Assembly (NCBI GenBank): GCA_024236215.1
Contig: JACKKX010000005.1
Span: forward strand, 186,001-250,000
Source of the DNA: Novosphingobium sp.
GTDB taxonomy: Bacteria; Pseudomonadota; Alphaproteobacteria; Sphingomonadales; Sphingomonadaceae
Direction of reading: 5' to 3'
Length of the DNA: 64,000 nt
The notes under the pieces were generated by a model. The model made no database searches and was not told where the DNA came from. It saw nothing but the letters and a program-made list of their open reading frames with translations. Made by a program: the position numbers and the translations under genes. This document shows, piece after piece, positions 19,370 through 29,227 of this stretch; within the stretch, counting starts at the first letter, position 1, and every line of letters begins with the position of its first letter.

Positions 19370-20386
19370 ATGAACCCGCTTCCCGCCCCGCCAAGACTGG
19401 CTCCGATCGCGATTGGCCCGGTGCAGATCGACTGCCCGGTCGTGCTCGCACCCATGACCGGGGTGACCGACCTGCCGTTCCGCCGCCTGGTCCGCCGCTT
19501 TGGTTCGGGACTAAACGTTACCGAGATGATCGCCAGCCCCGCCGCGATCCGCGAGACCCGCCAATCGGTGCAGAAGGCGATGTGGGATCCGGCCGAGGAG
19601 CCGGTCTCGATGCAGCTGGTCGGCTGCGAGCCCGAGCAAATGGCCGACGCGGCCCGCCTGGTCGAAGATCGCGGCGCGGCGATCATCGATATCAACATGG
19701 GCTGTCCGGTGAAGAAGGTGGTCAACGGCGATGCCGGCTCGGCGCTGATGCGCGACCTGCCGCTCGCCACCCGCCTGATAGCGGCGACGGTCAAGGCGGT
19801 ATCGGTGCCGGTCACGGTCAAGATGCGGATGGGCTGGTGCCATGACAGCCTAAATGCCCCCGAACTGGCGCACATCGCCGAAGACCTGGGTGCCAGGCTG
19901 GTCACGGTGCATGGCCGTACCCGCAACCAGATGTACAAGGGCCAAGCCGACTGGGGCTTTGTCCGCAAGGTCAAGGCGGCAGTCTCGATCCCGGTGATCG
20001 TCAACGGGGACATCTGCGGGATCGAGGATACCGCGCGCGCGCTCGAACAGTCGGATGCCGACGGGGTGATGATCGGGCGCGGGGCCTATGGCAAGCCGTG
20101 GCTGCTGGCGCAGGTGATGCACTGGCTGCGCAGCGGGGAGGAGCTGGCCGATCCCACGCTGTCCCACCAGCTTGAGCTGATCCTCGAGCATTATCGCTGG
20201 ATGCTTGAGCACTATGGCGAGGACACCGGCGTGAAGATGGCCCGCAAGCACCTTGGCTGGTACACGCGCGGGCTGCCCGGATCGGCGCATTTCCGCAACA
20301 TGGTCAACTTCGTCGACGATCCGCGCGAGGTGATGGACCACCTGTCGGCGTTCTATGCGGCGTTCCTCGATCGTCGGGCGGCCTGA
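19370..20386 (+). CDS. dusB: tRNA-dihydrouridine synthase B
   Basis: Dus enzymes reduce uridine to dihydrouridine in tRNA using FMN and NADPH. The 338-residue protein has [15 protein letters not shown] at the start of the TIM barrel, the catalytic Cys in NMGCPVKKV, and phosphate-binding VNGDICG and GVMIGRGA. Dus genes upstream of ntrB (the old name nifR3) are classic for alphaproteobacteria and support this being DusB. It heads the ntr cluster, whose next start lies within or just after its stop. Confidence 0.95.
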   Translation: MNPLPAPPRLAPIAIGPVQIDCPVVLAPMTGVTDLPFRRLVRRFGSGLNVTEMIASPAAIRETRQSVQKAMWDPAEEPVSMQLVGCEPEQMADAARLVEDRGAAIIDINMGCPVKKVVNGDAGSALMRDLPLATRLIAATVKAVSVPVTVKMRMGWCHDSLNAPELAHIAEDLGARLVTVHGRTRNQMYKGQADWGFVRKVKAAVSIPVIVNGDICGIEDTARALEQSDADGVMIGRGAYGKPWLLAQVMHWLRSGEELADPTLSHQLELILEHYRWMLEHYGEDTGVKMARKHLGWYTRGLPGSAHFRNMVNFVDDPREVMDHLSAFYAAFLDRRAA

Positions 20387-20390
20387 GCCG

Positions 20391-21472
20391 GTGTCATCCG
20401 CCCAGCGCCAGCTTGCCAGCCTCTCGCTCGGGGTGGTGTTGCTCGCTCCGGGCCAGAAGGTGGCCGCCGCCAACCCGGCAGCGGAGCAGTTCTTCGGGCA
20501 GAGTTTTCGCCGCCTGGAAGGGCGCGCATTGGGCGAGCTGGTGATGTTCGAAGAGCCGCACCTTGCCGAAAGGCTTTCCGAAACCGACGCCCACGTTTCC
20601 GCCCGAGCGGTTGCCTTGCGCGTTCTCGGCAAAGGCGGAAGGCGCGTCGATGTGACGGTAACCCCGATGATCGAGCAGCCTGGCTGGCAGATCATCACGC
20701 TGCATGACAACAGCGGCGCCGAAGCCATCAGCGGGGACCCCGGCAGCGGCGACAATCCGGTGCTTCGCGCGCCCGACATCCTTGCCCACGAGATCAAGAA
20801 TCCGCTTGCCGGGATTCGCGGCGCGGCACAGCTGCTGGGCCGCAAGCTTGAAGGAAGCGATCTCGCGCTGACCGGGCTGATCGCGGATGAGGTCGACAGG
20901 ATCGCCAAGCTGATCGATCAGATGCAGTCGCTTTCGCGGCGCACCGCGCCCGAGCTGCACCCCTGCAACCTGCACGAGGCAGTGCGCCGCGCCACCGCAG
21001 TCCTCGCGGCCAGCGGTTCCGCCCCACCGATTTTGGAGGAGTTCGACCCCTCGCTGCCGCCGGTGCAAGGCAATCCTGATGCGTTGGTTCAGGTATTGCT
21101 CAACCTGCTGACTAACGCCGCAGATGCCTGCAAGGCGGTTGCCATGCCACGCATCAGGGTGCGCACGCGTTTTGCCAGCGGCCTGCAATTGCAGCGCGGC
21201 GCGGACGGCAACCCCGTGCGCCTTCCAATCGAGCTCAGGGTCAGCGACAACGGACCCGGAATCGACCCGGCGATGCGCGAGCACGTGTTCGAACCGTTCG
21301 TCACCTCCAAGAAGAGCGGTCAGGGACTGGGCCTGGCGCTGGTCCGCCGGCTGGTGCGCGACATGAACGGGCGGATCGCCCACGAACGCGACGAGGCGGC
21401 CGGAGTAACTCACTTTCGCGTCCATTTGCCGATGGCCATCGCGAAACGACAGAACAGTGACGGGGAAGCCGC

Positions 21473-21476
<4 letters not shown>
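20391..21476 (+). CDS. ntrB: nitrogen regulation sensor histidine kinase NtrB
   Basis: NtrB phosphorylates or dephosphorylates NtrC according to PII signals. The 361-residue protein has an N-terminal PAS-like domain (residues 1-120), the phospho-acceptor H box ILAHEIKNPLAGIRGA, and the ATPase boxes N (LLTNAADACK), G1 (DNGPGIDP) and G2 (GQGLGLALV). It has no membrane segment, as expected. GTG 20391 avoids overlap with dusB; ATG 20355 would overlap by 32 bp and is the alternative. It is coupled to ntrC by an ATGA overlap. Confidence 0.93.
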
Positions 21477-22873
<1,397 letters not shown>

Positions 22874-22893
22874 CGCGCCGAGCCGAAAGGAAA

Positions 22894-22918
22894 CCCCCTT
22901 GCAACTTTGCAACAGGGG
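22894..22918 (+). promoter_or_regulatory. dyad/hairpin upstream of ntrY
   Basis: TTGCAA at 22899-22904 is repeated as TTGCAA at 22907-22912 (each self-complementary) and flanked by CCCCC (22894-22898) and GGGG (22915-22918). This forms a 10-bp stem with a 2-nt loop and a small bulge. The right arm carries the only purine-rich ribosome-site candidate (AGGGG) before ATG 22937, so the hairpin may mask it. The function is inferred. Confidence 0.4.
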
Positions 22919-22936
22919 TGTTGTAACCACGCAACT

Positions 22937-25141
22937 ATGAATGCCGAGCGCAACAAGGGCTGGCCGCGCTGGTGGCGACGGGTACAGATCGGCGCCCGGC
23001 GGGCCAACTTCTTCGCGATCATGGAAGTGGCCTCGGTGATCGGCTTTCTGGTGATGACTGCGGTCTCATGGTTTGCGGTGACCCGGCAGTCGAACAGCGG
23101 GCAGCTGATGCCCACCAATCTCACCGCGACGCTGCTGGTCGGCACATTGGTTCCGGCCATGGCGATCCTGGTTCTGCTGGGACGGCGGATCGCTTTGCAA
23201 CGGGCAACCGAGGCGGCGGGGGGAGGGGGGCAGCTCCACGTCCGCCTGGTGTTCTTGTTCTCGATGATTTCTGCGGTTCCCACGCTTTTGGTGGTGATCT
23301 TTGCCTCGCTGCTGTTCCAGTCGGGGGTGGAATTCTGGTTTTCGGACAACTCGCGCGGACTGCTGGAAAACGCCAACAAGCTGGCGCGGGGCTATTACGA
23401 GCAGACCCAGCGCGACATGGAATACGAATCGCTCGCCATGGCTGCCGACCTGCGCGACGAGCTGGCCCAGGTGCCGATCGCCAGCAACGAGTTCGTCGAA
23501 TACTACCAGTACCAAGTGTTGCACCGGAAGATCAACGAATCGACCATCATCCAGAAAGCGCCTGATGGCCAACTGACCAAGGCTGCCTTTACGCGCGGCG
23601 ACGCACCGCTTTCGGAGATTTCGGGCAGCGCGCTACGCCAGCTCGATCAAGGCACCGAGATCGTGGTGTCCTCGGCCGACAACTCGATCAAGGCCGTGAC
23701 CCCGATTGACCGCAGGGCGGGCATCTATCTCTACACGGTACGCAAGTCCGACCTGCTTTCGACCGGCTACGCCCAGAACATCGTTCGTGCCTATGACGAA
23801 CTGACCCGGCAGGCCCGGATCCTGCAGCTTCGCTTCAATGTCGGGCTGTTCGTGGCCAGCCTGATGCTGGTCGGGCTGGCGGTGTGGTTCGGGCTGCGCT
23901 TCGCGGACCGTCAGGTCAAGCCGCTCTACCAACTTGTTTCCGCCGCGCGAGAGGTGGGAGCGGGCAATTTCTCGATGCGGGTCGAGGGCCGCACCGGAGC
24001 CGACGAGATCGGCCTGCTCAACCGCGCTTTCAACCGCATGACGCAGCAGCTCGAACGCCAGACCCAGGCGCTGCTGGGGGCCAACCAGCAGCTCGATGAG
24101 CGCCGCTCGTTCATCGAGGCGGTGCTCGAATCGGTAACCGCAGGGATCGTCTCCACTTCGCCGGATGGGCGCATCCGCCTGATGAACGGCTCGGCGCAGA
24201 AGTTGTTGCTCGAAAGGGGCGCGGAGGCCCCGATCGGCGAACCGCTTGACGAGATCCTGCCCCAGCTGGCCGCGATCGTCGCGGGCGAGAAGGAAAGTGG
24301 GATCGTGCAATATGCCAAGGGCAGCGAATTGTTGACTCTGGCGGTCAAGGTGAGCGGCGGGGCGGCGGGCCATGTGATTACCTTTGAGGATATTACCCGG
24401 CAGTTGCTCGACCAGCGCCAGGCGGCCTGGTCCGATGTTGCGCGCCGGATTGCGCATGAGATCAAGAATCCGCTAACCCCGATTCAGCTCGCCACCGAAC
24501 GTCTGAGCCGGCGCTATCGCAAGCTGATTACCGCCGATGCCGATCTGTTCGAGGAACTGACCGGGACTATTATCCGCCAGGTTGGCGATCTCAGGCGGAT
24601 GGTCGATGAGTTTTCATCGTTTGCGCGGCTGCCCAAGCCGATCTTCCGTGGGGAAGACCCGGTCGATCTCGCCCGCCAGGCGCTGTTTCTTCAAGAAGTC
24701 GCGCGCCCCGACATCAATTTTGCCTTCGTTGCCGATGCCGAGGTGGGGATCGTCGCTTGCGATCGGCATCAGTTCGGCCAGGCGATGACCAATGTCCTCA
24801 AGAATGCGGTTGAAGCGGTTGAGGCGCGGGCAAAGCAGGCGGAAGCTGACTATCGCGGGCGTATCGCGGTGACGATCAAGAGCCTGGCAGACTCGATCGA
24901 GGTCGCGATTGCCGACAACGGGATCGGTCTGCCGCAGGACCGCGAGCGGATCGTCGAACCCTATGTCACCACGCGTGAGAAGGGGACCGGTCTGGGGCTC
25001 GCGATCGTCAACAAGATTGTCGAGGAACACGGCGGTGAGATGACCTTTGCCGCCGGCGAGGGCGGGGGCAGCGTCGTTACCATGCGCTTTGCGCGCGATC
25101 CCGTTTCGGGCGGCCAGTCCGCATCCGAGGCGGCCGAATGA
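22937..25141 (+). CDS. ntrY: nitrogen regulation sensor histidine kinase NtrY
   Basis: The 734-residue membrane kinase has two N-terminal transmembrane segments (about residues 25-80), a third (FLFSMISAVPTLLVVIFASLLF), a periplasmic region, and a fourth (VASLMLVGLAVWFGLRF). After these come HAMP (VKPLYQLVSAAREVG), PAS, the H box RRIAHEIKNPLTPIQLA and ATPase boxes (DNGIGLPQD, GTGLGLAIV). NtrY pairs with NtrX and responds to nitrogen or redox cues. ATG 22937 is chosen over TTG 22907 since the latter reads through the hairpin. ntrX follows 19 bp downstream. Confidence 0.95.
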   Translation: MNAERNKGWPRWWRRVQIGARRANFFAIMEVASVIGFLVMTAVSWFAVTRQSNSGQLMPTNLTATLLVGTLVPAMAILVLLGRRIALQRATEAAGGGGQLHVRLVFLFSMISAVPTLLVVIFASLLFQSGVEFWFSDNSRGLLENANKLARGYYEQTQRDMEYESLAMAADLRDELAQVPIASNEFVEYYQYQVLHRKINESTIIQKAPDGQLTKAAFTRGDAPLSEISGSALRQLDQGTEIVVSSADNSIKAVTPIDRRAGIYLYTVRKSDLLSTGYAQNIVRAYDELTRQARILQLRFNVGLFVASLMLVGLAVWFGLRFADRQVKPLYQLVSAAREVGAGNFSMRVEGRTGADEIGLLNRAFNRMTQQLERQTQALLGANQQLDERRSFIEAVLESVTAGIVSTSPDGRIRLMNGSAQKLLLERGAEAPIGEPLDEILPQLAAIVAGEKESGIVQYAKGSELLTLAVKVSGGAAGHVITFEDITRQLLDQRQAAWSDVARRIAHEIKNPLTPIQLATERLSRRYRKLITADADLFEELTGTIIRQVGDLRRMVDEFSSFARLPKPIFRGEDPVDLARQALFLQEVARPDINFAFVADAEVGIVACDRHQFGQAMTNVLKNAVEAVEARAKQAEADYRGRIAVTIKSLADSIEVAIADNGIGLPQDRERIVEPYVTTREKGTGLGLAIVNKIVEEHGGEMTFAAGEGGGSVVTMRFARDPVSGGQSASEAAE

Positions 25142-25160
25142 TTTGCATAAGGAAGATTGA

Positions 25161-26567
25161 ATGGCGCTCGATATCCTGATCGTCGATGACGAACGCGACA
25201 TTCGCGAACTCGTTGCCGGCGTGCTGAGCGATGAAGGTTACGAGTGTCGCACCGCTGGCGATAGCACCAGCGCGCTCGACATGATCGATCAGCGCCGACC
25301 CAGCCTGGTGCTGCTCGACGTCTGGCTGCACGGTAGCCCGATGGACGGGCTTGAAGTGCTCGACGCGATCAAGGCCCGCGAGCCCGAACTGCCGGTGATC
25401 ATCTTTTCCGGCCACGGCAATATCGACACCGCAGTATCCGCGATCGGGCGCGGGGCGATGGATTTCATCGAAAAGCCCTTCGAGGCCGAGCGTCTGCTGC
25501 TGCTGGTCGCGCGCGCTACCGAGACTGAGCGCCTGCGGCGCGAAAATGCGCGGCTGCGCGAAGGGTTCGTCACATCGGATGAATTCACGGGCAATTCCTC
25601 CGCAATCAACCAGGTCCGCGCCACGCTCAAGCGGGTTGCCAACACCGGCAGCCGTCTGCTGATTTCCGGTCCGGCCGGCGCCGGCAAGGAAGTCGCGGCG
25701 CGGCTGCTCCATTCGTGGAGCCCGCGTGCAGGGCATGCCTTTGTTACGGTCAATTCGGCCCGAATCACGCCGGAGCGCTTCGAGCAGGAATTGTTCGGCG
25801 AGGAGGCGGGCGGCAAGCTGGTGCGTGCCGGTCTGCTGGAAATGGCCGACGGGGGGACGCTCTATCTCGACGAAGTCGCCGACATGCCGCTTTCAACCCA
25901 GGCGCGCATCCTCAGGGTGCTGACCGAGCAGGCATTCGTGCGGGTCGGCGGGCATCGCCAGATTCGGGTGGACGTCAGGGTCGTTTCCTCCACGGCGCGG
26001 GATCTCGAGAAGGAAATCGCGGAGAAGAGGTTCCGCGAAGACCTGTTCTATCGCCTCAATGTGGTTCCGGTATCGATCCCCTCGCTGGCCGACCGGCGCG
26101 AGGATATCCCGATGCTGGTCGACCATTTCTTTGCCCGCTTCGCCGCCGATCAGGGTGTCCCTCCACCCGAGGTCAATACCGAGGCCATGGCATCGCTGCA
26201 AAGCTACGAATGGCCGGGCAATGTGCGCCAGCTGCGCAATGTGGTTGAGCGCACAATAATCCTCACACCTCGCGAACGCCTTTCGCGCATCGATGCCGAC
26301 ATGCTCCCGGCAGAGGTGGTTAGCGGACGCATCGCGGGGGACAACGGCATGCCCGCGCTGATGGGCGTACCGCTGCGCGAGGCCCGCGAAAGCTTTGAAC
26401 GCGAATACCTCAAGGTTCAGATCCGGCGCTTTTCCGGCAACATCTCGCGCACCGCCGCGTTCATCGGGATGGAGCGATCTGCATTGCACCGAAAGCTCAA
26501 GCTGCTCGGCATGGCCGAACGGCGCGAGGATGAGGAAGGCGAATTCGAAACTGCCGGCGATGAATGA
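25161..26567 (+). CDS. ntrX: nitrogen regulation response regulator NtrX
   Basis: The 468-residue regulator has a receiver domain (VLLDVWL, phospho-Asp), an AAA+ domain with Walker A GPAGAGKE and Walker B GGTLYLDEVAD, and a C-terminal Fis-type helix-turn-helix (TAAFIGMERSALHRKL). The loop that in NtrC reads GAFTGA is replaced by ELFGEEAGGKLVRAGLLE, so the sigma-54-contact motif is missing, as in other alphaproteobacterial NtrX. It probably works with sigma-70. RBS AAGGAAG precedes ATG 25161. It is the cognate partner of NtrY. Confidence 0.95.
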   Translation: MALDILIVDDERDIRELVAGVLSDEGYECRTAGDSTSALDMIDQRRPSLVLLDVWLHGSPMDGLEVLDAIKAREPELPVIIFSGHGNIDTAVSAIGRGAMDFIEKPFEAERLLLLVARATETERLRRENARLREGFVTSDEFTGNSSAINQVRATLKRVANTGSRLLISGPAGAGKEVAARLLHSWSPRAGHAFVTVNSARITPERFEQELFGEEAGGKLVRAGLLEMADGGTLYLDEVADMPLSTQARILRVLTEQAFVRVGGHRQIRVDVRVVSSTARDLEKEIAEKRFREDLFYRLNVVPVSIPSLADRREDIPMLVDHFFARFAADQGVPPPEVNTEAMASLQSYEWPGNVRQLRNVVERTIILTPRERLSRIDADMLPAEVVSGRIAGDNGMPALMGVPLREARESFEREYLKVQIRRFSGNISRTAAFIGMERSALHRKLKLLGMAERREDEEGEFETAGDE

Positions 26568-26612
26568 TGCGGCGCAGCATTTAGGCCGTTGCAGCAGGTT
26601 CAGGGCAAAGCT

Positions 26613-26629
26613 ATTATCGCCCCGATAAT
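26613..26629. promoter_or_regulatory. inverted repeat between ntrX and hfq
   Basis: ATTATCG (26613-26619) and CGATAAT (26623-26629) form a perfect 7-bp stem with a CCC loop, centred in the 134-bp gap between ntrX and hfq. No T-run follows. It could be an operator in an hfq promoter or an RNA processing hairpin. The AT-rich arms stand out against GC-rich surroundings. Confidence 0.4.
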
Positions 26630-26701
26630 TCCGGTTCGGCCACGCAGGGCCAGCCAGATCGCGGACCGCACAAGCGGCCGCCAACAAGAAGGAGAAGCAG
26701 A

Positions 26702-27286
26702 ATGTCGACGTCTGGCTCGCGCACATTAAGCGCCCGTCCGCGTCCGCCCAAGCCCGAATCCGAAGCGGCCGAGGCTCCTCTGGTCCCCGAAGCCGGGGCG
26801 AAGGGCCAGAACCTTCAGGATCAGTTTCTCAATCTGCTCCGCCGCACCAAGACCCCGGTGACCATGTTCCTGGTCAAGGGCGTCAAGTTGCAGGGTATCG
26901 TCACCTGGTTTGACAACTTCTCGATCCTGCTGCGCCGCGATGGGCAGTCGCAGCTGGTCTACAAACATGCGATTTCGACGATCATGCCCAGCGTGCCGGT
27001 CGATGCGCGCCAGTTCGGCAGCGCCGAAGGCGGCAAGAAGGTGCGTCTGCTGCAGGATGTGTTCCTCTCGAGCGTGCGCAAGGCCGAAGCGCAGGTCACC
27101 ATGTTCCTGGTCAACGGGGTGATGTTGCAGGGCCGGGTTGCCGCCTATGACCTGTTCTGCATGATGCTCGAACGCGAAGGCTATGTGCAGCTTGCCTACA
27201 AGCACGCGGTCTCGACCATCCAGCCGGTTACCCCGGTCGATCTCACCGGCGAGGATATGGATGGCGAGGGTGAGGAGCCGGCCTGA
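26702..27286 (+). CDS. hfq: RNA chaperone Hfq with two tandem Sm domains
   Basis: Hfq is a hexameric RNA chaperone promoting sRNA-mRNA pairing. This 194-residue chain has two complete Sm domains, each with the Hfq KH motif: domain 1 about residues 35-100 ([21 protein letters not shown]) and domain 2 about residues 112-180 ([22 protein letters not shown]). A basic Pro-rich N-tail (residues 1-33) and an acidic C-tail flank them. Domain 2 lacks the Lys of KLQG (distal face) and has a weakened rim (VRKAEA instead of LRRTK). ATG 26702 follows AAGGAGAAG. A ring of three chains would give six Sm folds, which is inference. hflX follows at once. Confidence 0.97.
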   Translation: MSTSGSRTLSARPRPPKPESEAAEAPLVPEAGAKGQNLQDQFLNLLRRTKTPVTMFLVKGVKLQGIVTWFDNFSILLRRDGQSQLVYKHAISTIMPSVPVDARQFGSAEGGKKVRLLQDVFLSSVRKAEAQVTMFLVNGVMLQGRVAAYDLFCMMLEREGYVQLAYKHAVSTIQPVTPVDLTGEDMDGEGEEPA

Positions 27287-27333
27287 GCTTCCTTGACGAC
27301 AACCGGGAAGAGGTAACCCGCGGAGCGCGGGCG

Positions 27334-28614
27334 GTGATCGCTTACCCCGAATTCCGGGGCAGGGGGGCGGGAGATATCGATACCGCCGCGCGGATCGAGG
27401 AAGCGCGCGGTCTTGCCCTGGCGATTGGGCTGGAGGTGGTCGATGCGCTCGCGATTCCGATTCGCGAGGCACGCGCCGCGACGCTGTTCGGCGAAGGCCA
27501 GATCCAGAATATCGCCTTGGCCTGCAATCAGGGCGATGCCGAACTGGTGATCGTCGATGGCTCGCTCAGCGCGATCCAGCAGCGCAACCTTGAGGAAAAG
27601 CTCGCCCGCAAGGTGATCGACCGAACCGGGCTGATCCTCGAAATCTTCGGCGAACGCGCGGCCACTGCCGAGGGGCGCCTGCAAGTGGAACTGGCGCATC
27701 TCGACTATCAGGCCGGGCGTCTGGTGCGCAGCTGGACCCACCTTGAGCGCCAGCGCGGGGGCTTCGGATTCCTCGGCGGGCCAGGCGAAACACAGATCGA
27801 AGCCGACCGGCGGATGATCCGCGATCGGATGGCCCGCTTGCGCCGCGAACTCGATCAGGTGCGCCGCACCCGGGGCCTACACCGCAGCCGCCGCGAAAAG
27901 GCACCCTGGTCGGTGATTGCGCTGGTCGGCTATACCAATGCCGGCAAGTCGACCCTGTTCAACCGGCTAACCGGGGCAGGGGTGATGGCCGAGGACCTGC
28001 TGTTCGCCACGCTCGATCCGACCATGCGCCGGATTCGTCTGCCCGGGCTCGACAAGGCCATTCTTTCCGACACGGTGGGTTTTATTTCCGATCTGCCGAC
28101 CCAGCTGGTCGCCGCCTTCCGCGCCACTCTGGAAGAGGTGACCGCCGCCGATCTGATCGTCCACGTACGGGATGTGGCCAATCCCGAAAGCTCGGCACAA
28201 AAGCGCCAGGTTCTGGGCGTGCTGGCCGATCTCGGACTGACCGAGGCTGACGGCGAAGTCCCGCGTGTGCCGATCATCGAAGCCTGGAACAAGTGGGACC
28301 TGCTCAGCCCCGAACGCGCCGAGGAACTGGCCGAACAGGTCGCCGCGCGCAGTGAGGAAGTGATCGTGCCGGTTTCCGCCGTCACCGGCTTCGGCTGCGA
28401 CGCGCTGCTCGAAGCGGTCAGCAAGCTGCTCACCGCCGGGGCGAGGGTTCACGCTTTCGTCCTCCCGGTCAGCGATGGCCAACGTCTCGCCTGGCTTCAC
28501 GCCCACGGCGAAGTTCTGGCCGATGAAGAATCCGGCGAAGACGAACGCGGTCCCTTGCGCCGCCTCGAAGTGCGGCTGGATCCGCGCGAACTGGGCCGGT
28601 TCATGCGGGTTTGA
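27334..28614 (+). CDS. hflX: GTPase HflX
   Basis: HflX is a ribosome-associated GTPase that rescues or splits stalled ribosomes. It shows the N-terminal HflX domain (ATLFGEGQIQNI), the linker motif GGFGFLGGPGETQIE, the G1 P-loop GYTNAGKST (residues about 206-214) and G3 DTVGF. The first standard start is GTG 27334 (426 aa), but the frame is open upstream and EEVTRGARA before it looks like the family's N-terminus. CTG 27283, overlapping the hfq stop as CTGA, is a strong alternative adding 17 residues. hfq-hflX linkage is classic. Confidence 0.94.
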   Translation: MIAYPEFRGRGAGDIDTAARIEEARGLALAIGLEVVDALAIPIREARAATLFGEGQIQNIALACNQGDAELVIVDGSLSAIQQRNLEEKLARKVIDRTGLILEIFGERAATAEGRLQVELAHLDYQAGRLVRSWTHLERQRGGFGFLGGPGETQIEADRRMIRDRMARLRRELDQVRRTRGLHRSRREKAPWSVIALVGYTNAGKSTLFNRLTGAGVMAEDLLFATLDPTMRRIRLPGLDKAILSDTVGFISDLPTQLVAAFRATLEEVTAADLIVHVRDVANPESSAQKRQVLGVLADLGLTEADGEVPRVPIIEAWNKWDLLSPERAEELAEQVAARSEEVIVPVSAVTGFGCDALLEAVSKLLTAGARVHAFVLPVSDGQRLAWLHAHGEVLADEESGEDERGPLRRLEVRLDPRELGRFMRV

Positions 28615-28624
28615 GCTGGGACAA

Positions 28625-29227
28625 TCAGGCGGGAAGGGCGGCGATCAGATCGTCGAAAACCGCGAGGCCAGGATACCGATTCAATTCGTGCATGGTGGGA
28701 AGTTCATCCGGAAAACCGAACTGCACGCGGTCGGGCAGCACTTTGTCCAGCACTTCGTACCATTTCAGAAGGGCGGGTTGTAGCCGCACATGCAGGTCGA
28801 GTTTCTGGCGGCGGCGGGTCATATCGACCCGGGCCTGCGCGCGCGCCAGATCGGGATCGATGGTCTTGACGAAGTAGGCGTCCGCAAACCCGATTTTGCG
28901 CCCTTCAATCGTCGCTCTCACTGCCTGGACGGACAATTGCCATTGCTGTTCCGTCACTTCGCCAATTTGCCAGAGGCACCAGGTGTAATGCAGCTTGAGC
29001 GGGTCGGTATCGCACAGGGCAAGGCCGGTGCGCTGTTCCATGGCGAGGGCCGTCTGCCAGCGCAAAACATTGCGTCCCGCCCAATATGCCGCGGCGCCTT
29101 GCGGATCGCTTTGCTCGCAAGGCACGTTTTGGACCGGGCCAGTTTCGGGGATTGTATGGTCGGCACCATGGGCATTGCACCAGGTGCTTTTGCCCGATGC
29201 GCTGATCCCTTCGATAACGACGATCAC
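28625..29227 (-). CDS. P-loop kinase-like protein coupled to mazG
   Basis: The 200-residue protein starts with a Walker A, GISASGKST (residues 7-15), and resembles small nucleoside/thymidylate-kinase-like or AAA ATPases in size and position of the P-loop. A DTD motif (LALCDTDPLKLHY) and Arg-rich lid-like stretch (ARVDMTRRRQKLD) fit a phosphotransferase. I cannot name the substrate. GTG 29227 is chosen since it overlaps the mazG stop as GTGA, so the two are translationally coupled. A nucleotide-pool role is a guess from mazG linkage. Confidence 0.75.
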   Translation of the reverse strand: MIVVIEGISASGKSTWCNAHGADHTIPETGPVQNVPCEQSDPQGAAAYWAGRNVLRWQTALAMEQRTGLALCDTDPLKLHYTWCLWQIGEVTEQQWQLSVQAVRATIEGRKIGFADAYFVKTIDPDLARAQARVDMTRRRQKLDLHVRLQPALLKWYEVLDKVLPDRVQFGFPDELPTMHELNRYPGLAVFDDLIAALPA

